From Microbotryum silenes-acaulis (taxonomy: Eukaryota; Basidiomycota; Microbotryomycetes; Microbotryales; Microbotryaceae), in contig QPFY01000003.1 of the NCBI GenBank assembly GCA_003665825.1, forward strand, positions 1,550,001 to 1,614,000: a stretch of 64,000 nucleotides of DNA, read 5' to 3'. A model generated the notes under the pieces. That model saw only the letters and a program-made list of their open reading frames with translations. It had not been told where the DNA came from and did no database searches. Shown here piece by piece: positions 23,850-33,730 of the stretch. Positions within the stretch are counted from its first letter, which is position 1. Each line of letters opens with the position of its first letter. The position numbers and the translations under genes are program-made.

Positions 23850-24904
23850 TCATAACCGCTCTTCATACGCCTTCCACCCCGCTTGCTGGTACACCTGACA
23901 ACTCTTGACAATCTCCTCGTCGGGTTTGCCTTCCCCACCACCATATATCCCTCGCCCGACGATGATGACGTCGCACCCGCTTTGCTTGATCACCTCGTCC
24001 GGAGTTCGGTACTGCTGGCCCATGCCATCCCCCTTGGACTCCAGCCCGACGCCGGGGGTCATGATGATGAAATCGGCGCCGGTGCCGACCTCGACCGCAC
24101 CCGAGGAGGCCTCGTCCTCGTCGACGCGATGCATGGCGACGAAGCCCATCACGAAATCAGTATGCCGCCTCGCCATGGCCACGGTCGTGGCGGTGTAGTC
24201 ACCCGTCGCGAGGTTACTCGCGGACGACATCTCCGCGAGCAGAAGCAGTCCACGGTCGAGGGGGAGTCCGACCTGGGCCAGACCGGAAACGATGCCATCA
24301 CCGGGGATAGGGTGCGCGTTCGTCAGATGTGCCCATGAGGCAATCTTGTAGATGCCCGAAGAGTACTGCAATTTGACCGTGTTGCCTGTCGATCACATAC
24401 CAGGCCAGGGGGCGGACCCACGCGTTAAGACACTCTGAGCATGGTGCGAAGCGAGCGAAAGACGACACAGCCTCAGCGGGGAATGAACGCACCAATGTCG
24501 GCAAACTTGCGGTCCTCCCAGATCAAGAAATCATGCTTTTTGGCCAAGGCTTGCAGTTGCTGGACGAGGTCGTCGTCAAAGTCCGAGACGATATCGATAT
24601 GGGTCTGCGGAAATCGAGCCGTCGTCGACCGGCGTAGGATGGGGTGACGCGGGCGAAGCGATCAATACTCTGCAGGGTGAAGGTTTCATCCAACTCGAGT
24701 GGGTGTGCTTCTCACCTTGACGCAGCAACAGTAGGGTCCGGCGGCGTTGGCGATGCGCAGCAGGCTCGACTTGGTCGTGACATCGACCGAGACACACAGG
24801 TTCGACTTCTTGCGCTCGATGCACGACAAGAGCTGTTGGGCCACTTTGATCGGATGCGACGCAGCTCGTTGGGCGTAGGTGAGCTTGGTGATGGACGAGG
24901 GCAT
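23850..24904 (-). CDS. ura3: Orotidine 5'-phosphate decarboxylase
   Basis: This enzyme catalyses the last step of de novo UMP synthesis, OMP to UMP plus CO2, in the cytosol. The exons 24904-24716, 24604-24493 and 24385-23850 close exactly to 278 residues, close to the usual fungal length. Visible landmarks are the N terminus [21 protein letters not shown], the catalytic segment [14 protein letters not shown] (split by the second intron after the final G), the substrate loop region [26 protein letters not shown] and the phosphate-binding end [11 protein letters not shown]. All key residues are present, so the gene looks functional. It is divergent from the peroxiredoxin-like gene, 212 bp away, which should contain both promoters. 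Confidence 0.96.
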
Positions 24905-25116
24905 CGTGCGCGTAGGGTGGCGGCACAGTGGATGAGGTCGAGCTCGCCGCAAAGCAGCTAGTAGTGCTATCTGAATGCTGACCTTAGCCGTTACTCGGTC
25001 CTTCAATTTCGATCGATCAATCCGCCCCGGCTGCTCGCTTCGCTTCGCTCGGCCGACCACCCACTACACCCACTAGCCTCTCGGGTCCCGTATCACACGC
25101 ACCATCGAGCCCCACT

Positions 25117-25984
25117 ATGGCGACTCAAGAGTTTGATTCGAGCTCGGCTCCCAGCGAGGCCGCGCTGGCCACGGCACTCGCGGCAACCATCAAGGACCAC
25201 ACCGGCGCCGACGTCAGCTTTGGCTCGCTCCTCTCCGCCGAGGATGGCCACAAGACGATCGTCATCTTCATCCGTCATTTCGTAAGCTAGCGATTTCACC
25301 GTGATCTGCGGTCTAAAGGGTGTGGTTGGCCGAAACTGACGGATCCAATCCCTCCCTGCCGCCTCGTTCCTGCGACGTCACGTCACGTGCTTCTCGGCCC
25401 TTGATCTGGTCGGCCCGCCCCTGGCACCCTCAACCTGGACTGTGCAATGGCGTTCCAGTACTGCGGACTGTGCCAAGATTTTCTGTCTTTCCTCGTCCAA
25501 AGTCAAGCCCGATCTACTGTAATCCCACAACACGAAGCTCATCATCATAGGCTGCGGCGAATTTGGTCTACTCGACGGCGACAAGGCACTTATCGACACC
25601 GGACCTCAGCGTGTACACCCCGCTCGGAATGACGCGACGGACGCTCGACCAGGGCAAATTTGGCCCGAACAACAAGCCCGAGTACTTGGTCCGCTCGGGT
25701 AAGTCGTGCATTGCTACCTGCTCGCTCTAGCAGGCTCCTGCGGTCGATGCTCAAAAGTCAACGTCGTACCCACAGCGTTCAGCAATATCGTCACGTCGAT
25801 ACGCACCGTCTTCAAGATGGGCAAGCCCATGGCCAACTCGGGTGACATCAGGCAGCTCGGCGGCGAGTTTGTGTTTGATTCACAGAAGCGGGCGGTGTTT
25901 GTGCATCGCATGGAGAATACGAGGGGCCACGCTAAGCTCGCCGAGATTCTCGGTGCGGCCGGGGTCCCCTATGAAAGTGCATGA
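25117..25984 (+). pseudogene. PRXL2-type AhpC/TSA peroxiredoxin-like gene, reading frame apparently disrupted
   Basis: The first exon, 25117-25281, encodes an N terminus ending TIVIFIRHF. The next exon at 25459 continues with YCGLCQDFLSFL, the CxxC-like redox site of AhpC-TSA_2 proteins. The conserved NTKLIIIGCGEFG then appears in the +1 frame (from 25529), after an in-frame TAA at 25517-25522. The following VYTPLGMTRRTLDQGKFG is shifted by +1 again (from about 25570). A normal intron (donor at 25700, acceptor before 25776) then leads to FSNIVTSIRTVFKMGKPM and RAVFVHRMENTRGHAK, with a stop at 25982-25984. No GT-AG intron of normal size explains the two shifts. Either the gene is decaying or the assembly has small indels here. 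The family call is good; the functional state is uncertain. Confidence 0.55.
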
Positions 25985-26264
25985 GCCCAAGTACCTAGGG
26001 GTTGGGAATAGCTCCCTCACACCACGATTCTCCTATAATTTTCCCACCACATAGATCATGTAAGATTGTTGCCAAATGTCATCTACTAATTCACGTCTCC
26101 CAGTCTGCCGAAACCCGCCGCTCCCGATGCGATTCGGTGATTACGAGCTCAGTCCTGCACGTGGTCGTGAGCACGGGAAATGACTCGATCCTGATCACTG
26201 GAACATGAAGGCAGAAAAGTAAAGGGGTAAGTATGAACCCTACCTGGGAACCTAAGTAGACGTA
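25985..26264. other. Spacer up to the copia insertion site
   Basis: About 280 bp follow the peroxiredoxin-like gene before the retrotransposon target duplication. No gene or repeat was recognised. Confidence 0.3.
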
Positions 26265-26269
26265 CTATG

Positions 26270-26475
26270 TCTTGAATCTCGGCGTCTGATTCGAGGTGGT
26301 TCAATACGTTAGAACGCTCAGTTAACTATTGCAATGATACCGTGAATACTACTGACCTGATTCGAGGTGGTTTAATACGTTAGGACGCTCGAATCAGAAG
26401 GAAGCTAAGAGAAAGCCCGCGCGCGCTCGCGCTCATGTAGCCTGCAGAGTGTACTCCTCAAGTGTCAACTCAACA
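26270..26475 (-). repeat. 3' LTR of the copia element
   Basis: This repeat is shared with 30631-30871 at both ends: a start block with GGCGTCTGATTCGAGGTGG and an end block with CTCAAGTGTCAACTCAACA. In element orientation it begins TGTTGAGTTG. A segment with GATTCGAGGTGGTT is present twice inside, separated by a 27-nt filler (about 26332-26358) not found in the other LTR. Confidence 0.88.
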
Positions 26476-26490
26476 CCCCCCCCTCGCTCT
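26476..26490 (-). other. Polypurine tract
   Basis: On the minus strand the sequence AGAGCGAGGGGGGGG lies directly before the 3' LTR. This is the expected place for the primer of plus-strand DNA synthesis in an LTR retrotransposon. Confidence 0.75.
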
Positions 26491-26495
26491 AAGGC

Positions 26496-29400
26496 CTACA
26501 TAATTCCCATCCCTATGGCCGCCCTATGTTTCTCTAGTGCCGGTCTCGTCAACACCTTCGTAAACATGTCGGCGGTTGGAAGATAGTTAACGACGATGTC
26601 ACCTTCTCGTACCCGTTCTCGAACGAAATGCTCGGTCAGGCGTAGGTGCTTAGTTCGATCGTGGAACACCGGATTCTTTGTGAGAGCTATCGCGCCTTGA
26701 TTGTCGCCTTTCAGCTCGATCGGGCCACAAATCGTGACCCCCAATTCCGCGAGCAAATTCCGCAAGAACTGACACTCTCGAGACGCATGAGTAAGGCCAA
26801 TGTATTCCGCTTCCGTTGATGACGTCGCCACTCGGCTCTGGATCCGAGAACTCCAAGAAATTGGCCCGTCAGCCAGCTTGAAGACATGCCCCATCGTAGA
26901 TCGGGACGTGTTGATGCAGGAACCCCAGTCCGAATCCGAGTACCCCACGTATCCAACCAACGAATCACGTTTCGTCTTGTAGACAATGCCGAGTTCGAGA
27001 GTTCCCTTGATGTAGCGTAGAATCTTCACAACTGCCGCCCAATGGTCACTGCCTGCCTTGTTCGTGAATCTTGCCAAATACGACACCGGGTATGCAAGAT
27101 CGGGCCGAGTTGCAACGACGGCGTACATCAATGATCCAATGGCCGATCTGTACTGTGTCTGTAACGAGGGATCCGGAGTGTCGCAGGGTTTGAGCTGAAG
27201 ACCCGGTTGCATTGGTAGTACACTTTTGTTAGCATCCGCCATGCCGAATCTTGCAAGTACATCGAGCAAATCCTGTCGTTGCGACAACGCAATCCCATCC
27301 GCTTGACGAATGAGCTGGACGCCAAGGATGTACTCTGCATTGCCGAGACGTTTGACTCCGTACAATCGATCCAATTCGTCGAGCACGCGATCAATTTCGG
27401 ATAAGTCGGGACCAACAAACAGCAAGTCGTCGATGTAAACCGCGATGTAATAATCGTCTTTGCCAAGTGTCCGACGATAGACACACTCTTCGCTCCGAAG
27501 ACGATTGTAACCAAGCTTGACGAGGGTCTTATGAATCGTCTCGTTCCATACCCGGCCGGCCTGCTTGAGACCGTAAATCGAGCGTTGCAACTTGAGACAG
27601 ACATCGTCGGGAAGTCGGATTCCCTCCGGTACGCGCATGTACAATTCCTCTTCAAGTTCGCTATGCAAATAAGCTTTGTCAATGTCCGCTTGGATGATAT
27701 GGTTACCCCGGGCCGCCGCCAACGCGATGAGAGTACGAATCGAGACAAACTTCGCTGTCGGTGCGAACGTCTCTTTGAAGTCAGTTCCCGGCCGTTGCGT
27801 GAAGCCTCGTGCAACAAGTCGAGCTTTGTACGAAGTCGGCCGACCATCCTTGTCCCGTTTCGTTCGGAAAACGAATTTGGACCCGAGCACCTTGGCGCCG
27901 GCGGGAAGCTCGTCTCGTTTCATAATCGTAAAGATTGAGTAATCATCACGCAATGACTCGAACTCATCGATTGCACCTTGCGCCCATTCGTGAGACTTGT
28001 GGTGTGCCATGGCTGCCTTCCAAGTCGTGGGATCACTAGTCGGCAAAACAAACGGACCGTCCTCCTCGTCGGAATCGGCGACGGCTACGAAGGCCTCCGG
28101 TTCGAAACGCTCAGGTGCCCTACGATCCCGCTTTCCGACCGGTGCTGCCCAAGCAGGTCCGGAGGCTTCAAAACGCAACTCCTTTGGTACATCTTCCACA
28201 ACTGGTTCGCGTTGCTCGGCGGGGTCAACGTCGTCAACCGGATTTTCCTCTCGGGCTTGTACCTCGACCTCCGGGGCCTGGTTCGCCGCAATCGGCTGTT
28301 GCGCAGCTTCATGTCGATTTGTCGCGACTGGTCGAGGTACAACTACTTCGATCGCCTCAATCCTCGGTGCTGGCGCGCCTTCACGGGCCGGGAACTTGTC
28401 CTCGAAGAACGTCACGCTTCGCGATAACGTTAACCGCCCCCTCACCGGGTCCCATAGGCGGTAGGCTTTGGATTCTAGGTCGTATCCGAGGAAGATCATT
28501 GGAAGGCCCCGTGGCTGTAGTTTCTTACGTTCTTCGGTATTCGCCGTGTGCCAAGCTCGACATCCGAAGACCCGCAAGTGATGAACGTGCGCAGGTTTCC
28601 CGGTCCATTCCCGAAATGGCACCTTGCCACCAAGAGCAGAGTGTGGGGAACGATTCTTCACATACACGTATGTAGCCACGGCTTCGGCCCAAAACACCGT
28701 GGGCAGACCGGATTCATATAGCATCGTTCGAGCTGCTTCCGAAATCGAGCGGTTGGCCCTTTCGGCGACACCGTTTTGCTCGGGCGTGCTGGGGATCGTG
28801 AGTTGTCGCGACAAACCCGTGTCGTCCAACCATCGCTTGAACTCCGTCGAAAGAAACTCGCCACCGCGGTCCGAACGGACAACTTTCAAAGTGTGCCCTG
28901 ACGACAGCTCGACCCGTAGTTTCCACGTTTTGAACCTTTCAAAGGAGTCCGACTTCCGCGGCATCGTCAACACCCACATGTACCGCGTACAATCGTCGAC
29001 GATAACTAGCGCGTAGCGATGATTTGCAAGTGACCGCTCGCCGTCGAAGGACAAGAGATCGATGTGGACGAGATCAAGGGGTTTTTCGGCTAGCGATTCG
29101 GAGTTTGGGAACGGCTTGTGCGTAGCTTTGCCGGCCAGACACGATTCGCATTTCAAGTCACTGCGAGACTTCATGTTCAAACCTATCACAGCGTCAGACT
29201 TGGACAGCTGGTGAAGGGAACGGCAGTGTAGATGAGCGAAACGTCCGTGCCAGATGTGGAGAGGCACTGCTGTCAGTGCTGTGGCTGACGCACATTCATG
29301 GGGTGAACTCCGAGCTTGAACCAACTTGAGGTCCAGCCGGTACAACCCCGAATTGAGCTTCTGTCCCGTGAGTAGGATGTCGTCATTTCCGGCCACCGTG

Positions 29401-29891
29401 AATCGCCCGTTTTGAATGGTGATCTTGCGACTATCACGATCGGCTCGATGCCCGGTGAAGAGATTGGCGGGGGCGCTAGGGACGAAGATGCTGTTGACCA
29501 AGTTGTACCTCTTGCCGTTCTTGTCTTCGACGCAGGCCGTGCCTACTCCCATAATGGTCTTTCCGTCACCATTGATGCCCTTTAACGAAGACGGAGCTGT
29601 CGCCTTCAGGTCGGCGAACGCGGCAGGATCATTGATGACGTGATGAGTCGCTGCCGTATCGTAGAGGATCATTTCTCGAGAATGTCCTTTTTGATTGCGT
29701 GAAAAACGCGCCAACGGAATCGGTCCCCAGAATGTCTTCAACCGAAGGGAGCGCCAAATTTGCCATCGGTTCCTCGCCTTTGGTCGTCTTGCGTCGTGGA
29801 AACTTCTTCTTCTTCGGCTTGGAACAGTTTTTGTTGAAGTGGGTGTCTTCACCGCAGTTCCAGCAGGGGCCGGGTGGCTTCGGTTGGGCAC
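26496..29891 (-). CDS. pol: Copia Pol polyprotein (protease remnant, integrase, reverse transcriptase, RNase H)
   Basis: The open frame covers 1131 codons. After a frame-shifted leader it shows the protease active-site region LYDTAATHHVIND, where the usual D-S/T-G is DTAA. The GAG-pre-integrase zinc region follows (HGRFAHLH, CESCLAGKATHKPF), then the integrase core with VHIDLLSFDG, DCTRYMWVL, RSDRGGEF and TPEQNGVAERAN. The reverse transcriptase has YKARLVARGFTQ, FAPTAKFVSIR, QADIDKAYLHSEL and the catalytic YIDDLLFVG. The RNase H has DSDWGSCINTSRSTMG and SSTEAEYIGL. The true gag-pol junction is near 29700, where the gag frame ends in FFTQSKRTF and this frame continues with GHSREMILYDT, a +1 relation. 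Codons upstream of that point are probably not translated in this frame. All catalytic motifs look intact. Confidence 0.93.
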   Translation of the reverse strand: MPNRSHPAPAGTAVKTPTSTKTVPSRRRRSFHDARRPKARNRWQIWRSLRLKTFWGPIPLARFSRNQKGHSREMILYDTAATHHVINDPAAFADLKATAPSSLKGINGDGKTIMGVGTACVEDKNGKRYNLVNSIFVPSAPANLFTGHRADRDSRKITIQNGRFTVAGNDDILLTGQKLNSGLYRLDLKLVQARSSPHECASATALTAVPLHIWHGRFAHLHCRSLHQLSKSDAVIGLNMKSRSDLKCESCLAGKATHKPFPNSESLAEKPLDLVHIDLLSFDGERSLANHRYALVIVDDCTRYMWVLTMPRKSDSFERFKTWKLRVELSSGHTLKVVRSDRGGEFLSTEFKRWLDDTGLSRQLTIPSTPEQNGVAERANRSISEAARTMLYESGLPTVFWAEAVATYVYVKNRSPHSALGGKVPFREWTGKPAHVHHLRVFGCRAWHTANTEERKKLQPRGLPMIFLGYDLESKAYRLWDPVRGRLTLSRSVTFFEDKFPAREGAPAPRIEAIEVVVPRPVATNRHEAAQQPIAANQAPEVEVQAREENPVDDVDPAEQREPVVEDVPKELRFEASGPAWAAPVGKRDRRAPERFEPEAFVAVADSDEEDGPFVLPTSDPTTWKAAMAHHKSHEWAQGAIDEFESLRDDYSIFTIMKRDELPAGAKVLGSKFVFRTKRDKDGRPTSYKARLVARGFTQRPGTDFKETFAPTAKFVSIRTLIALAAARGNHIIQADIDKAYLHSELEEELYMRVPEGIRLPDDVCLKLQRSIYGLKQAGRVWNETIHKTLVKLGYNRLRSEECVYRRTLGKDDYYIAVYIDDLLFVGPDLSEIDRVLDELDRLYGVKRLGNAEYILGVQLIRQADGIALSQRQDLLDVLARFGMADANKSVLPMQPGLQLKPCDTPDPSLQTQYRSAIGSLMYAVVATRPDLAYPVSYLARFTNKAGSDHWAAVVKILRYIKGTLELGIVYKTKRDSLVGYVGYSDSDWGSCINTSRSTMGHVFKLADGPISWSSRIQSRVATSSTEAEYIGLTHASRECQFLRNLLAELGVTICGPIELKGDNQGAIALTKNPVFHDRTKHLRLTEHFVRERVREGDIVVNYLPTADMFTKVLTRPALEKHRAAIGMGIM

Positions 29892-30564
29892 CAGTCGTGG
29901 CCAACAACGCCGTCGCAGCGTTCCCAGTATCTTGACTCAAGTTTGCTGGAGCTCGACCTGCTGCGATCACTGTGTCGACAGTTGGTATCGCATCGGCGTC
30001 TTTGGAGTCGAACTGATCCAGATACGACGGTCGTCGAGCCCCCACAATCGCAATGAGGTGGCAAGCAACCACTTGATCGAACGTCAACTTGTGAGCCCGT
30101 AGGTCAGTTGTGAGGCGAGTGATGGATCCGGCCCAAGGAAGATAATCGTCTTCCTGTGCTGGTGGCGGTCCGACCGAGAATAACTTTCCAATTTGCGTGA
30201 TAACGCCGCGAAGGGAAGACCGACCCAGATGCTTTCGAAGGTATTCCACCGTCTACTCCAGCGTCAGGTCGTAGCAGCTGACCAGGAGATGCGCCACACT
30301 TTCTGGACAGGTTTGATGCATTGCCCTGTGCACCGCATCATGAGCTCAATCGAGTTCATCGTCGTCCTTGCATTTGGCGGATGGGTACTGCTTGGGAAAG
30401 GAGAGCTGCCACTGACGCCTGTCGACGGTAAAGCGAACGTGATCGAGCCATACGTCGATGTTGTTGTTCTTCAAAATCGCAAATGCCGGGAAACGCGAAG
30501 TTTGCGAGTGTGTTGGAGGGTCTGCGTCGACGGACTTGTCGATGGTTGACTGTTCGCCAGTCAT
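29629..30564 (-). pseudogene. gag: Copia Gag, interrupted by two in-frame stops
   Basis: Gag packages the element RNA. The N-terminal part (30564-30349) reads FAILKNNNIDVWLDHVRF and continues to KCKDDDELD, where it meets a TGA at 30348-30346. The same frame continues (MHQTCPESVAHLLVS) to a TAG at 30255-30253, then resumes with EYLRKHLGRSSLRGVI. It reaches the zinc knuckle CX2CX4HX4C (CWNCGEDTHFNKNC) near 29845 and the C-terminal SVEDILGTDSVGAFF. The alignment of the frame across both stops argues for nonsense substitutions rather than introns. With pol intact, this copy would need Gag from elsewhere to move. Confidence 0.75.
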
Positions 30565-30604
30565 GGTGGAGCGTTCGGGTGAACCGTTGCGACGTTGCAG
30601 CAGC

Positions 30605-30630
30605 TGTGCGAAGTCGTTGGGCTTATAACC
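30605..30630 (-). other. Primer-binding site of the copia element (tRNA-Met half)
   Basis: On the minus strand, directly after the LTR end, the sequence is GGTTATAAGCCCAACGAC. This is complementary to the anticodon arm of a tRNA-Met(CAT), as in Drosophila copia, where a cleaved 5' half of initiator tRNA-Met is the primer. A second, closer match is at the outer junction (see the neighbouring tRNA-half feature). Confidence 0.65.
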
Positions 30631-30871
30631 TCTAGAATCTCGGCGTCTGATTCGAGGTGGTTCAATACGTTAGAACACTCAGTTAACTATTGACCAAGCG
30701 TCTTAGAGCAGCTGGTAGCTCCTTGGGCTCATAACCTCTTGAATCTAGGCGTCTGATTCGAGGTGGTTCAATACGTTAGAACGCTCGAATCAGAAGGAAG
30801 CTAAGAGAAAGCCCGCGCGCGCTCGCGCTCATGTAGCCTGCAGAGTGTACTCCTCAAGTGTCAACTCAACA
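30631..30871 (-). repeat. 5' LTR with internal duplication
   Basis: The full LTR portion is 30737-30871 and ends CAACTCAACA on the plus strand. Inside it, toward gag, come a 40-nt tRNA-like segment (30697-30736) and then a second partial LTR copy (30631-30692) that ends at the primer site used by the element. The partial copy shares TCTAGAATCTCGGCGTC and the TTCAATACGTTAGAAC block with the full copy. Confidence 0.8.
30697..30736 (+). other. 40-nt 5' half of a tRNA-Met(CAT) embedded in the LTR
   Basis: The plus strand folds as the first 40 positions of a tRNA: acceptor strand AGCGTCT, TA, D stem GAGC, D loop AGCTGGTA, D stem GCTC, C, anticodon stem TTGGG, loop CTCATAA with anticodon CAT, then CC. 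It stops at position 40, where copia-type primers are cleaved, and abuts the LTR end. It is not a gene, since the 3' half is missing. It looks like reverse-transcribed primer. Confidence 0.7.
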
Positions 30872-30876
30872 CTATG

Positions 30877-31165
30877 TCGGTAGGTAAGTACTGTGTAGGC
30901 ACTGCCCGCACACAATGCTCATTGCTCAGCTTCAAAGTCCAAACAACAGTGCTTACCTACTGCGCAAGCCCTCGCGCCGAGGGTGAATCTTGCTGCGCTT
31001 GCCACCAGGAACAACGCGGCCGTCACCGACCTGACGCGGCAGACGCTGCATCTTATTAGCTGCCGCTGCACCCCCGATCGGCGGGCGCGGCTCGCCTCGT
31101 TCTGTCGCCTTCGCACGCACGTTGGGTCCTCTGCAACCCTCCGTTCTTCTACGACGTATCTCAGC
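30877..31165. promoter_or_regulatory. Upstream region of the fasciclin gene
   Basis: About 290 bp between the copia target duplication and the signal-peptide start codon. It likely contains the fasciclin gene promoter, and the insertion may have displaced upstream elements. No specific motif is seen. Confidence 0.3.
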
Positions 31166-33730
31166 ATGAAGTCCCTCTTCATTACGGCCGCACTCCTCGC
31201 GAGTCGTGTCGCACTCGCGATTCCGGCCTCGTTCCTGATACAAACGCCAGGCAACTCGGCGTTGCTGAACTCGCCCGGGCCTCCCTCGGACCAGCAGCAG
31301 CCGCCCCAGCAGGGCGGCGCATCGAAGGTCAGGGTCTCGTTCGAACACTCGGTCGAATCCATCATTGACCAGCTCAAGGATTCAATCGACGTGGCCAAGG
31401 ACGAGCTCGCCGACATTGCGCACCCGCACCCGCACTCGTATCCACAGCACTCGCCCCTGAGCTAAGACTACACTCGCCACCCAACGTGCCAGCGTTCAGG
31501 GTCGGTCCCCTTATCACGAGTGTCACGCTTTCCAAGCAAAGTGTCCTATTTTTGAGCTCCTCCCATCCACCCTTCAAAAAAACAGAAAAAACACCTTTAT
31601 CTTTTCTTTCTTTTATTATTTCTCTTATTATCTCTGGGTCTCTCGTCTCGTGGGTACTTTCTTTCAACCCATTCCGTTTGTTACGGGATGCCGGGTTTCA
31701 TGCCTGATACTCCTGATACTGCAACTCGACTGGCGCCGCGGACTCGGAGTCCGTAGCAAGCCCGCCCTGGCGCAAGTTGCCGCCCCACCACCCACCCGCG
31801 TACCTAGACTTTTCCAACTACACCATCATCGAGATCCTGAACGCAACTTTGCATCATCACCACGACGACCACGACGACCCCGCGGGCCGCCACGGAGGCG
31901 ACTCGGACTCGCAGCGCCGTGGCGCCGAATTCGATGACGGCAGTGAATCGCGCGGGGACCGCATGCGCATTCTCATCATGACGATCCCGCGTTTTTGCCC
32001 CTGCAACGATTGGCGTGGTTGGTGAACCGCTCCTCCGAGGCTCTGGCCTCGCTTGACAAGAGTGAATGGGACCGAGATGGGATCACACCCTGGGAAAAGC
32101 TTGTACACTGACTTTTTGTTCTGTGATACTTTTTCGTACTGCGGATCTGCCTCTGTCTCACAGAGGGCATCACTCTACTCGCTCCTGACGATCGCGCGCT
32201 GACGCCCCCCCATCGCCGAGGTGGCGCCGAACATCCCCCTCGCCGCCGTGGCCCCCGTCGACAAGACGATAAGGCCCAAGTGCAGAGCGAAGCGGCCGAG
32301 TCGGCCGATCGGCCCGAAGACGACGACGAGTTGATGGCCCAGCCTCTCGTTCACCCCATCTACCACGTCCAACGTTCGCTGCGCCAACTCGACCTCGTTT
32401 CCGAGTGGAACGACAGCGTCGGCGAGAGCGGCAGCGGAGACAACAGCGACGAGGACGACGAAAAGCGCCGCAAACGCTTCGAGCGCATCTTCGCGTATAT
32501 TCTCAAGTACCACACCCCCTGCCCTCGGAATTGAGCGGACGGGAGCTCGCGTCGTCGTCGACGGTCGAAACGGGTCTCAACGCCAGCCGGGTCAAGGTCG
32601 AGCCAAGCTTTGCTCTATTCCCGCACCCGTACCGCACGATCAAGTTCAACGGGTATGCGAGCAAGAAGCTCACCGTCAAGGCCAAGAACGGCTTGATCCA
32701 CCTCATCGGCGCCCCCCTGCTGCCGCCCCTGTCCCCTCTTAATGGCCTTTTCCTGTTCCCGCAAGCGTTCTCGACCCTGACCTCGGATTTGCAAAAAGTC
32801 GACCTTGCCGAGTCATTGCTGCCTCACTATCACCACTCTGCCGACGCTGAAGTCGAGGAGCAAGAGTCGTCGTCGCCGTCGTCGTTGCTGATGGACCAGC
32901 TCGTCGACGAGATCGTCAAGGAGAATAACCTGACCTCGTTCACCGTCTTTGCGCCAACGAATTGGGCGTTCACGCAGCTCGGCCCCAAGATCGTGGCGCT
33001 GTTGCACTCCCCCTTCCCCATCTCGAAGCGCATTCTCAAGTACATCTTGTCGTACCATGTTGTTCCCGATGTTGTCTTTTACAGCCACTTTGTCCGCGGT
33101 GCCAGGCCGTCCGCGGGCCTTGCCCGCTTCATCGTCTCGGAGAGCCACGACGTCGACGTTCCCCTCGAGTGGGTGATAGACGAACCCCGCCACTGGATCG
33201 CTACCAGATCCGTTGTGAACGCCCTACCTGATTTGCCCAAGTTCCCCTTTCCCAAGATGCCGGAGCACCGAGGACCCCCAGGAGCCCCTGGACGCGGGCC
33301 GCCGCCGCCTCCTCGACGTGGTGGGGAGCACAATGATCCTCATCACCCGCCCCCGCACCACAAGGCCAACGTCACGCGCTACGAGCTACCGACGCTGCTG
33401 ACGGGCGAGAACAAGAACGCGACGCTCAAGGTGCTCAGTGTGGCGTTCCGCCGCTTTGGCCGGGGCCCCGTTTGTCGCGCCGTGATCGTGTTGCCCAACC
33501 ACTCGTCGGAACACGGCCATGGTCAAGACGGTGTCGATGAATTCACCGTCTACACCAGCGACGCGGATTCGAAGCCAAACCACACCGACTGCCCCCATTG
33601 CCGCGGCCCGCCTCCTGCCCACCCGGTCAAGGTTTTCCGCACCGATGTGCCGGCCCGCAATGGCGCGGTCCAGGTCGTCAACAAGCTTCTACATCAGCAA
33701 CTTTGCCACTCGCGCTTTAGTGCAATTTAG
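31166..33730 (+). pseudogene. Secreted fasciclin (FAS1) domain protein, frame apparently broken
   Basis: The ATG at 31166 opens a clear signal peptide (MKSLFITAALLASRVALA). FAS1-type sequence follows in pieces: YTIIEILNATLHHHH near 31820, LAWLVNRSSEALASLDKSEWD near 32020, and after a likely intron GITLLAPDDRALT near 32170. ERIFAYILKYHT then ends at a C5 run (32515-32519), after which LPSELSGRELASSSTVETGL continues in another frame. The second FAS1 domain (from about 32900) is open, with FTVFAPTNWAF, KYILSYHVVPDVVFY and the C-terminal NGAVQVVNKLL. Such proteins mediate cell-surface adhesion. A frame change near 31950-32000 and the C5-run shift have no plausible intron, so the gene may be a pseudogene or contain assembly indels. 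A pyrimidine/A-rich block at 31530-31640 is foreign-looking. Confidence 0.6.

Larger units (their letters stand above)
26265..30876 (-). mobile_element. Ty1/copia LTR retrotransposon, complete, with 5-bp target duplication
   Basis: The element is 4.6 kb and bounded by LTR-like repeats at 26270-26475 and 30631-30871. It is flanked by the direct duplication CTATG at 26265-26269 and 30872-30876. In minus orientation the order is 5' LTR, primer site, gag, pol (integrase before reverse transcriptase, hence copia order), polypurine tract, 3' LTR. The pol frame is open over 1131 codons, but gag contains two nonsense codons, so this copy is probably not autonomous. The LTRs differ in their middle portion, which suggests age or rearrangement. 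The insertion lies between the peroxiredoxin-like and fasciclin genes and breaks neither. Confidence 0.93.
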
